This document shows positions 42,901 through 49,251 of a stretch of DNA of 64,000 nucleotides, piece after piece. Below the pieces are notes generated by a model that was not told the origin of the DNA, did no database searches, and saw nothing but the letters and a program-made list of their open reading frames with translations. A program made the translations under genes and the position numbers. How positions within the stretch are numbered: position 1 is the first letter of the stretch; each line of letters opens with the position of its first letter. The DNA comes from Candidatus Melainabacteria bacterium (lineage in GTDB: Bacteria > Cyanobacteriota > Vampirovibrionia > Obscuribacterales > Obscuribacteraceae). The DNA is taken from positions 1,736,001-1,800,000 of the forward strand of contig CP064963.1 in assembly GCA_016699165.1 (NCBI GenBank), read 5' to 3'.

Positions 42901-43841
42901 TCGGCACTATCACAGCCTCTCTTGGTGTGGCGATTTTCCCGCACGATGCAAATGACAAAGACAGATTATTCGAATTAGCTGACAAAGCCCTGTACCTGTC
43001 TAAAACGAAAGGTCGCAACCAGGTCCGCACTGTGGCCGAAGACCTTTTCACCGATGGTAAAGAAGTTGAAATTGACATGACAGTCAAGCTCGATGCAGAC
43101 CGTTATGCCGATGCTCCAAAAGACGAAAAAGATGAAAAAAATAAGAAAGATGATTCAGCAGCCAAAGAAGCAGGCGCCATCCGTCCTGCTCTGCCCATAT
43201 TCGATTTAAACGCAATTGCCGAAAAAGGCATTCTGGGCTTGCTTGCCCAGGTGGTCAAAGCAGTAGAAGAAAAAGACGCTTATGACAGCGAGCGTTCGCA
43301 GCGTGTATATAAGTATGCAAACTTGATGGCACAGTCCTTACACCTGGCTAAAGAGCACGCAGAAATTGTCTCGCTTGCAGCCGTTTTGTGTAATCTTGGC
43401 AAAATGGTAATTCCAGAAAAAATATTGCAAAAGAAAGAAGCTTTAACTGAAGATGAAATGAAGCTGGTCAAACAGACACCATCTGTAGCGGCTAAGTTTT
43501 TGGAGCCGGCTAAATTGCTATTTCGCGTTTCGCAAATTATTGAAGCGTGTAGAGAAAACTGGGATGGCTCTGGTTATCCCAATCAATTACGTGGTCCCGA
43601 TATTTCTGTCGAGTCACAAGTGGTCTCACTAGTCGACTCTTATACTGCCATGACTTCAGATAGGCCTTATCACAAAGCGATGTCGCATGAAGAAGCGGTA
43701 AAAGAAATTCAGGCGGGATCTGGAAAGCGTTGGGACGCTCGCCTTGTCAAGCTCTTTTTATCTATCCTACAAAAGGACCTGGATGCTCATGCAGCCTCGA
43801 ATACAGAGAAATTGCCAGAGAGTCCGCCAGAGCAATCTTAA
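39966..43841 (+). CDS. Multi-GAF diguanylate cyclase with degenerate HD-GYP domain
   Basis: Cytoplasmic signalling protein of 1291 aa, with no transmembrane segments. The N-terminal ~140-residue sensory domain (PIFVYWSRQNANRLLPTGKA) is unassigned. A Pro/Ala/Gln linker precedes at least three GAF-like domains (about 330-500, 520-650 and 680-860). The GGDEF domain carries SFTDPMTGLFNRRHFETQLD, the active site GGEEF (944-948) and an I-site RDVD just before it, so c-di-GMP synthesis with product inhibition is expected. The C-terminal domain has HD-GYP layout with GYP intact (1203-1205). Its metal ligands are lost: HD is CN (1142-1143), the HHE-like site is CRE, and the D-A motif is YTAMT. TTG start; ATG at 39999 is an alternative. 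Confidence 0.9.
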   Translation: MTVEPSRIQLQMMLVQQSGPGVLPLSVLPPVDGFIPFIRQMEQMAIEGRMRPIFVYWSRQNANRLLPTGKAYTELLRDAFCVSIFSENRSDPPDEWGFLMESNGLCLVVYGQQAFESKPGERYQCTGSCDPAIVNDAIVRLLPKWQRLDMNESNRLEEMRMELGLKGSAPPYMERVRQAWPIVKAPLQQGIILDPLQSLALPEADNYNQPAPQAGISPVQSIAPPALAGASPPPIGGVPPSPFQSLPAPGGKVQPIAIDMGMQGMPNYSTGGPNLSSSTAHTKSSASISSSRLTTLEPGQAMRTKSSDQLLIQELDKAVTGLSNELPSVVPPAAQMIISDIISKLRHSSDLSPIFQYAIENLVKSAGADRGIIWRIDGEHLKVTHEFSTNGHNCFVDNKLTSVESSAIMLEFVSKFPDETSSGVISIPNTALDTNLHKVAPTLSSLIELGGVEARLMSQLKSRGKISGFLELQQCKGSREWSTHDAFVLQKIAELLSVVLQQAADQSRIEMDAQEMKLINEIAMLFRESRGMTTREALVKSIRLVAEHMGFTHSEIYLFNREENILEPQTEDSNLKSVNMEISDNPFVEVFKSGRGKMINVEYSRKPDPFFKHDMALVLPLTSEGSRLGVIGLWQRQANKADFRTQDRELGLTIAGHLSNVIRADQAIQQIRADQARTSLINRVSSEIRNALKRADQIMETLVEALQEFFKLELCVCALYDSQSDSYSKSKVASMSIKKEGKKKKDENAAIAGLDQNEEENLNVGDILIRSLSSDLKIGATVFLESNQIDDILKEKGITSPISYTSATLVPLFYGGVYKAALCLISPDQVRQLPEKDELMVLDLADRVAVVISHAELFAQTETASFTDPMTGLFNRRHFETQLDKEIDRYTRFGHPFSFIIVDLDYLKKINDTLGHHYGDEAIKHIGKVVQKSVRDVDTVARFGGEEFVVLLPETDLKAAKVVADRICTSIREKQVDEVGTITASLGVAIFPHDANDKDRLFELADKALYLSKTKGRNQVRTVAEDLFTDGKEVEIDMTVKLDADRYADAPKDEKDEKNKKDDSAAKEAGAIRPALPIFDLNAIAEKGILGLLAQVVKAVEEKDAYDSERSQRVYKYANLMAQSLHLAKEHAEIVSLAAVLCNLGKMVIPEKILQKKEALTEDEMKLVKQTPSVAAKFLEPAKLLFRVSQIIEACRENWDGSGYPNQLRGPDISVESQVVSLVDSYTAMTSDRPYHKAMSHEEAVKEIQAGSGKRWDARLVKLFLSILQKDLDAHAASNTEKLPESPPEQS

Positions 43842-43867
43842 CTTGATTTAATGCGAGCTTTTAGGAC

Positions 43868-43896
43868 TTGGCAACATCTTGATATGTTGTTATAGT
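43868..43896 (+). promoter_or_regulatory. Promoter of the corA leader
   Basis: TTGGCA (43868-43873), exactly 17 nt, then TATAGT (43891-43896). Transcription would begin near 43903, which makes the following ~198 nt an untranslated leader. Confidence 0.6.
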
Positions 43897-43902
43897 AAAA
43901 AC

Positions 43903-44100
43903 AGATCGTCCGAAACGAAAGGCTCTATACAAGCGGGTTTTCCTCACATGGAACCCGAAAAGTCTCATTAGCTAACGCCTGAGACGGACCGATTAATCTC
44001 GGTTGAAAACAATTCAAGGAGCAGGCCCCCTGTGCGTCGGTGAGTGAACCGGCTCAGGGGGCTTGATAGTGCCTGCGGTGGCATCTACAATATTTGTTCA
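43903..44100 (+). promoter_or_regulatory. Highly structured 5' leader of corA (candidate cis-regulatory RNA)
   Basis: Four stable hairpins follow the promoter: CGGGTT/AACCCG with an inner TTCC/GGAA (about 43937-43960), GTCTCA/TGAGAC (about 43964-43993), ACCG/CGGT (about 43997-44014), and a very strong GCCCCCTG/CAGGGGGC with inner CGGT/ACCG (about 44025-44064). The last is nested in GCAGG/CCTGC. The last stem has no T-tract, so control may act at translation. Position before an Mg2+ channel gene suggests ion sensing. I compared it with the M-box and did not find that family's conserved blocks, so the class is open. Confidence 0.55.
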
Positions 44101-45207
44101 ATGTCCAAAAGCAGAAAACGATATTCAAGAAAAATCAAACACACCCCACCAGGCACCAGCCCTGGTACTATCGTTTCACCACCTGGAGCATGCCCTACCT
44201 TTATAGATTTAATTGCATACGGTCCTGAAGGCGTCTATGAAAAGCGCATCGACGACTGGAGCGAAGTGCATCAAGCGATGCAAAAATATCCAGTGGTATG
44301 GGTCAACATAGAGGGTCTGGGCAACTCCGAATTAGTCACTCAAGCAGGCGACATTTTTGGTATTCACCGCCTTGCTTTAGAAGATGTTATGAATATTCAG
44401 GAGCGCTCTAAGTTAGAGCAATATGGCGAAAACTCTTTCTTTGTGGTGCATATGGCCGAGATGAAAGAGTCGCTTGAAACTGAAAAGTTGAGCATCTATA
44501 CAAGCAAAAAATTTGTCGTAACCTTCCAGGATGGTCCAATCGATGTTATGAATCCTGTGCGTGAGCGCATTCGCAAAGGCAACGGACTAATTAGAAAAAT
44601 GGGCACCGACTATCTGACTTATGCGGTTGTAGATGCAGTAATCGATAGTTATTTTCCTGTGCTTGAAGCTTATGGAGATTTACTCGATAAGCTAGAAGAA
44701 GGCATAATCGAAAAACCTGAGCGCCAAATGGTGGCACAAATACATTCGCTCAAAAAAGAATTCTTCTCCTTAAAAAGAATGGCATGGTCACTGCGTGACG
44801 CCATTAGCGCTTTTCTGCGTGATGCCAGTCCTTTGTATTCGCCAGAGACTAGAATCTATTTTCGCGACTGTTATGACCATACTATTACGGTGCTCGATTT
44901 CGTTGAAACATACAGAGAATTTCTTTCCGACTTGATGGACATTTATCTATCGAGTTTGAGTAATCGTACGAACGAAGTCATGAAAGTAATGGCTATTTTC
45001 ACATCACTCTTTGTGCCACCAACCTTAATAGCAGGAATTTACGGTATGAATTTCCATACTCAATTGTCACCATATAACATGCCTGAGCTGACCTGGTATT
45101 TTGGATATCCGTACGCTCTTGGACTTATGTTAGCAGTATCGCTTTCGATACTAGGGCTTCTCTATTGGAAGGGCTGGCTTGGTAGCCTCAAGATCAGGTC
45201 TAAATAA
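44101..45207 (+). CDS. corA: Magnesium/cobalt transporter CorA
   Basis: Pentameric divalent-cation channel. The ATG at 44101 is preferred over the GTG at 44044, because the intervening bases belong to the strong leader hairpin. After a basic, Pro/Gly-rich N-terminus the alpha/beta cytoplasmic domain and long stalk helix follow (LPVLEAYGDLL-like FPVLEAYGDLLDKLEEGI). The two C-terminal membrane helices flank the hallmark GMN in TLIAGIYGMNFHTQLSPYNM, and the protein ends with a basic KGWLGSLKIRSK. The length and motif are canonical. Confidence 0.93.
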   Translation: MSKSRKRYSRKIKHTPPGTSPGTIVSPPGACPTFIDLIAYGPEGVYEKRIDDWSEVHQAMQKYPVVWVNIEGLGNSELVTQAGDIFGIHRLALEDVMNIQERSKLEQYGENSFFVVHMAEMKESLETEKLSIYTSKKFVVTFQDGPIDVMNPVRERIRKGNGLIRKMGTDYLTYAVVDAVIDSYFPVLEAYGDLLDKLEEGIIEKPERQMVAQIHSLKKEFFSLKRMAWSLRDAISAFLRDASPLYSPETRIYFRDCYDHTITVLDFVETYREFLSDLMDIYLSSLSNRTNEVMKVMAIFTSLFVPPTLIAGIYGMNFHTQLSPYNMPELTWYFGYPYALGLMLAVSLSILGLLYWKGWLGSLKIRSK

Positions 45208-45221
45208 ATTCTCTAGGTAGA

Positions 45222-45434
45222 TTATCTTTTGAATTCAGACTCTGATACTGGAGCTTGCTTATCGCGATAACTGGTGCACAAAATAGCTCTTGGTCGCTCA
45301 ACTTTTAAACACTGTTCGGGATCGTTGAAACGACAATCGCCGCACAAGAATTCTTCGCTGCCTTGCGAGATTGACAGGGCATAACAGGTCCAAGCTATGA
45401 GCATCACAAAAAATGTAACTAGAGCTATTTCCAT
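45222..45434 (-). CDS. Small membrane protein with Cys cluster
   Basis: Protein of 70 aa from the ATG at 45434, chosen because AAGGACC precedes it and longer versions overlap the protease gene. One transmembrane helix (LVTFFVMLIAWTCYALSI) is followed by a short soluble tail with four Cys (CGDCRFNDPEQC, then LC), which could bind a metal. It lies 1 nt after the protease stop and is probably co-translated with it. Function unknown. Confidence 0.6.
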   Translation of the reverse strand: MEIALVTFFVMLIAWTCYALSISQGSEEFLCGDCRFNDPEQCLKVERPRAILCTSYRDKQAPVSESEFKR

Positions 45435-45435
45435 A

Positions 45436-46539
45436 TTAAGGTCCTTGAAATAACTCAGGGGCAAAATTGCGCACCGTAGCTGACACCACCGCACCACCAT
45501 AACTTGGTAGCGGCTTTCCGCTAGAAGATACGGCTCTTTGCGAAACAACGCCCACTACTTTGCCGCGCTGATTGACCACCGGACCGCCGCTATTTCCAAG
45601 TGTAATGGGGGCGTCTATTTCTATGGTGCGCCCTGACACTCGGCTTATTCTGCCAGATTTAAAAGTAGGAGCATAATATTGCAATGCATCGGCATCTAAC
45701 TGATCTGAGGCGATTGGATAACCTATTACTTGAATTTCTTGTCCTTCACTTGGTTCTGCCGAATCGAGATCCATTGGCAAAACTCCTGTTTCGGCAACGC
45801 TAAGTAGAGCTAGATCTGCCTGGTCGGCTTTTGCAATTTTGAAAATAGAGGCATGCAATGGTTTTTGAGTTACAGGACCTGCTTTGTGCAAGAAATATCC
45901 AACTTCTAATGCCATGCCTGTTTTGTGCAAATATTTTTCGTATAATTGACGGTCTTTTTCGGGTGACAAGTAAGTTATATAGCAATCCCAAATAGCATCG
46001 ACAGTATGCTCGTAAATGGCTCGCTCTGAGGTGTTCATTCGTCTTCCACTGGCTCCCAGGGTGGAGAGATTTACTATCTCTTCAAGCTGTTTCACTCTTG
46101 CTTCAGGACCAATCGCTCCGCATGTTTGTTCAGCGAACAAGCGCATGGCGGCATAGAATTTGCGACAATCCATCACAATATTGTCGGCGCTGTTTACTAC
46201 ATGACGATTAGTAAGAAAATATGATTTATTGCTTTTCGATGCCACCGTTCTGATTGGAAAAGCAGTGCCAAAGCCAACTACGCGATAGCCCATGTCTTTA
46301 TTAGCCGTGCTAAAAACTGGCAATTGATATTTAGGCGAAGCATCGGCAATTTGCGCATAACGCTCACCAAAGCTGTCTTTGATTTTTATTTTCATGCCCA
46401 CATTGAGCTGATAGACCTGAGTCTTGAAGCGCTTATCCAACTGCTCCCATGATTCAAGCGCCTTTGCACAAGGTGTGGCAAGGGCAAGAATTACTGAGAG
46501 TGTTACCGCGTTTTCAAGAAACCGGCTGACGGTCTTCAA
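45436..46539 (-). CDS. Secreted trypsin-like serine protease
   Basis: Protease of the S1C/trypsin-like type with a complete triad: His in FLTNRHVVNSADN, Asp in QADLALLSV and Ser in LGNSGGPVVN. The start at TTG 46539 is favoured by a GGAGG six nt upstream and gives a signal peptide (FLENAVTLSVILALATPCAK). No PDZ domain follows. The insert between His and Asp (about 100 residues) is long and helical. It overlaps the DUF4127 gene by 26 nt, so the two are co-expressed. It is likely periplasmic; targets unknown. Confidence 0.87.
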   Translation of the reverse strand: MKTVSRFLENAVTLSVILALATPCAKALESWEQLDKRFKTQVYQLNVGMKIKIKDSFGERYAQIADASPKYQLPVFSTANKDMGYRVVGFGTAFPIRTVASKSNKSYFLTNRHVVNSADNIVMDCRKFYAAMRLFAEQTCGAIGPEARVKQLEEIVNLSTLGASGRRMNTSERAIYEHTVDAIWDCYITYLSPEKDRQLYEKYLHKTGMALEVGYFLHKAGPVTQKPLHASIFKIAKADQADLALLSVAETGVLPMDLDSAEPSEGQEIQVIGYPIASDQLDADALQYYAPTFKSGRISRVSGRTIEIDAPITLGNSGGPVVNQRGKVVGVVSQRAVSSSGKPLPSYGGAVVSATVRNFAPELFQGP

Positions 46540-48031
46540 AACATACCTCCAGCTCAAACACTCTGCGCCAGGGGAAACTTACCCGCACTGGACCAGGCTC
46601 AAAACGCATTGATGTGCTGATGCTTTTCACCAGGGGACTCATTAAAATTCCTAGTTTTTCCACTGATGCCTCAGTGTTCAATTTGGCTCTGACATTAGAT
46701 TGATATGCCCAATCGTCTAAAAAGCGAGTGAAAAGACTTTGTTGGAAAAATCTGTAAGAGGCGGCAGAATCTGTTTGTGCTTTTTTGGCAAACACACGCG
46801 CAACGCCCATGGCAAGCGCAGATCCAATTGTGTTACCAGCGGTATTCCAACCAGCGTAACCTACTAACTTAGAAATTATATGAGGACGCAATAAAAGCTC
46901 TTGCATCAAAAGTGGGTCGGAGCCATTTGCGTATGCAACATCACAAAGCACCACCGGTTTGTTTAACTCTTCAAGCAAAGCCAAAGTCTCGCGCACTTGC
47001 ACAGTGGTATCAACATTGCGCATGTCTGGGCAATTAGGCAACAAAATATGATCGCCCTGCATATTGGCACCATGAATCAACGTGACAAAATCGATGTCGT
47101 CCATGCTGCCTTCGCCTGTATATGACGAATGTGTGACACCAAGCGCTCTGAGCTGCCCCTGGACAGTTTCACCCAGTGTCTGACCTTCGTAACGACTGAG
47201 ACAATTCTGAGCAGAATCCGGACGAAATACTACTTGAGTGGAAATGCGCTGACCACGCAAATGCAATTGTTCAACCAGCCAGGCACCAATCATGGTGCTC
47301 AATACTTCATCGGCGCCTGGATAGCAAAATATTCTATCGTTGCATCCAGAAGTCTGGGCCAAATTAGTAAGCTTTTCTTTCTCCAGTACGTTAAGTCCCT
47401 CAGGACCTGAATCATCCAGACTTATAACCAGCTTGTCTATTACTTTGTCTTTGACCATTTCGACAATATTTTGATTGATTCTAAAATTGCGAAAACGCGT
47501 TTTCAAATAATCGTCTCGCACAGACAAAGGTATTTTTGCTTCAAGCGATTCAAGTGTTCCAGGAGTGATTGCAAGCCCTTTTGATTTTCTATAGAGCAGT
47601 GCAGACCAGGCAAATAGTTCGCGACCAAAACGCGACCAGTAATCTTTTTCTTCGGTATTGTCGTAATTGTCTGAGATGCGCATAATGCTTGATTGTGCAT
47701 AGATTTTTAATTGCGAACCAGCAAGTGCTTTCCATTTTTTTAACTGAGCCAGTCTTTTTTCAAGCGTGCGCAAATCGTCTGTTGTTTGACGCGACGAAAT
47801 GAGCCCACCATAAACGATGCTATCAAGTCCTAATAAAACAACATGAGGTTTGGCTTTTTCTAAAGCAGCTTGAATCCAGGAAGACAGCGAATCAACTTGA
47901 GCGGGATACTGAAGCGATCCCATCAAAGTGCGCGGTGGCGTAAGTACGTTTATTCCGGCAATTTTGGCCACCGAAGCGGGAAGAATGCTTGTTACGGGTC
48001 GATCATCTAGTGGTATCAACAACAGTGTCAT
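46514..48031 (-). CDS. DUF4127 family protein
   Basis: Protein of 505 aa with no signal peptide. The N-terminus LLIPLDDRPVTSILPASVAK and the following VVLLGLDSIVYGGLISSRQ are the DUF4127 signature (PLDdRPvn, then D-x-x-x-YGGL-x-x-SR). Other conserved blocks are SIMRISDNYDNTEEKDYW and DVAYANGSDPLLMQ. From memory the family occurs mainly in Firmicutes and has no established function; its layout suggests an enzyme acting on a small molecule or sugar. It is co-transcribed with the protease gene downstream. Confidence 0.85.
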   Translation of the reverse strand: MTLLLIPLDDRPVTSILPASVAKIAGINVLTPPRTLMGSLQYPAQVDSLSSWIQAALEKAKPHVVLLGLDSIVYGGLISSRQTTDDLRTLEKRLAQLKKWKALAGSQLKIYAQSSIMRISDNYDNTEEKDYWSRFGRELFAWSALLYRKSKGLAITPGTLESLEAKIPLSVRDDYLKTRFRNFRINQNIVEMVKDKVIDKLVISLDDSGPEGLNVLEKEKLTNLAQTSGCNDRIFCYPGADEVLSTMIGAWLVEQLHLRGQRISTQVVFRPDSAQNCLSRYEGQTLGETVQGQLRALGVTHSSYTGEGSMDDIDFVTLIHGANMQGDHILLPNCPDMRNVDTTVQVRETLALLEELNKPVVLCDVAYANGSDPLLMQELLLRPHIISKLVGYAGWNTAGNTIGSALAMGVARVFAKKAQTDSAASYRFFQQSLFTRFLDDWAYQSNVRAKLNTEASVEKLGILMSPLVKSISTSMRFEPGPVRVSFPWRRVFELEVCFEDRQPVS

Positions 48032-48049
48032 TATCTTCTTCCTGAGTCC

Positions 48050-48811
48050 TTAGGGTTGCCCGCTTGCGCCGGCGGTATTGGAGGCGCCGCTTGTGTCTTG
48101 ATACATCGGAATTCCCGATGTTGCACCAAATTTGATGCCATGTTTTTTCTCTTTGGCTTCATCGCCAACCATCACGCCATTGCCGCTTCCGTGCTCTTTA
48201 TCAAAAGCAAGTGTCTGCGCAATTTGAGCATCGCTCATGTCCGGCTTACTCCAGACAGCCGCTTCAAAAAACAAGAACTGTCCAATCATGTCGCCTTCGA
48301 TTGGTGCCGTTATATATAGTTCGGCCAAGCCATTTTCGCCGATTGTGCCAACGCTCATCACTTTGCGGTCTGGTCCAAGTCTAATGGGATTGCCCAACAA
48401 TGGCTTAGCGCCCGAATCACGATCTGCCATGGCAATGGCGACATAACTACCAGGCTTGCCCTTGACTGTGAATTTTGCCGAATGTCCAATGGTTATGCGC
48501 TCGGGCAGACACATGATGTTCGAGCTGGATTTTTTCTTGAATTCAATTGCCACACGAGAAGGCGTTGCCTTACCCAAGCTTATTGGCTGTAACAAGGGGT
48601 CACCCTTTATATTTGCATTAGCGCCTGAATCCTCTTCCTGTCCACTACCAGCCAGACCAAATGGCGTTTTAAGTGTGCGCAGAAGATTAGGTGGTCCAAA
48701 CTCCTCACCAGCCTGAGTCGCGCTTTGGCAAATAGACCAGGCGCAAGAGATAGCCAACAGATATGCGATTGGCGATTGGAGGGGCTTTTTAGTTAGTAGT
48801 ATTCTGAACAT
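48050..48811 (-). CDS. Hypothetical secreted protein
   Basis: Protein of 253 aa with a signal peptide (AYLLAISCAWSICQSATQAG). The mature part has a beta-sandwich look in its centre (ITIGHSAKFTVKGKPGSYVA, ENGLAELYITAPIEGD), resembling a surface Ig-like domain. The C-terminus is low in complexity (GASNTAGASGQP). It leads the leftward group with DUF4127 and the protease. Function unknown. Confidence 0.7.
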   Translation of the reverse strand: MFRILLTKKPLQSPIAYLLAISCAWSICQSATQAGEEFGPPNLLRTLKTPFGLAGSGQEEDSGANANIKGDPLLQPISLGKATPSRVAIEFKKKSSSNIMCLPERITIGHSAKFTVKGKPGSYVAIAMADRDSGAKPLLGNPIRLGPDRKVMSVGTIGENGLAELYITAPIEGDMIGQFLFFEAAVWSKPDMSDAQIAQTLAFDKEHGSGNGVMVGDEAKEKKHGIKFGATSGIPMYQDTSGASNTAGASGQP

Positions 48812-48877
48812 GTATGCTTCGATTATATGATTTAAGCAACAGTATAATTGAACTTATAGTAAAACTGGAAACCCACC

Positions 48878-49111
48878 TTGATAACCAAGGATGAAACCAT
48901 TGATTTTTTAAAGGACAAAGTCCCATTAATGGAGGCTTTCTGGGTTGCGCTTGCCGTCCATGTCGCCTTCTTGCCACTTTTATGGATATCGGGCTGGGCC
49001 TTGCCATGGCCCAAATCTCCCAAAGTGACAATGATTATTGAGTACGATTTGACCAACTGGCCTAAAATAAAACCTAAGTCGGTCGAGGAAGTGGTTGAAT
49101 CACAGCGCTGA
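48878..49111 (+). CDS. Small membrane protein with TonB-N-like layout
   Basis: Protein of 77 aa (TTG start; ATG at 48929 possible). A helix VALAVHVAFLPLLWISGWAL with a Ser/His-bearing face is followed by a short Pro/Lys stretch (PWPKSPKVTMIIEYDLTNWP). The order resembles the N-terminal anchor of TonB-type proteins, but it ends there without a C-terminal domain. It is divergent from the secreted-protein gene and upstream of recJ. Function unknown. Confidence 0.5.
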   Translation: MITKDETIDFLKDKVPLMEAFWVALAVHVAFLPLLWISGWALPWPKSPKVTMIIEYDLTNWPKIKPKSVEEVVESQR

Positions 49112-49251
49112 ATTATCTAGATTCGATAATTCTAAGGTGAACAAAATACCCAATCCTATCGTATATACAAATAAGCGACAGAATAAAAATTTCAGCTATC
49201 CTTTTATAAAGAGTATAAAGCGGCGGGAACCTATCATTCGAGGGTCTTGAG

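Noticed and set aside
43903..44100. M-box (ykoK) magnesium riboswitch before corA
   Set aside because: Only AGGCTC recalls the family; the long conserved blocks around it are not found.
44044..44100. GTG at 44044 as the corA start
   Set aside because: It falls in the strong leader hairpin and encodes residues unlike CorA; the ATG at 44101 is preferred.
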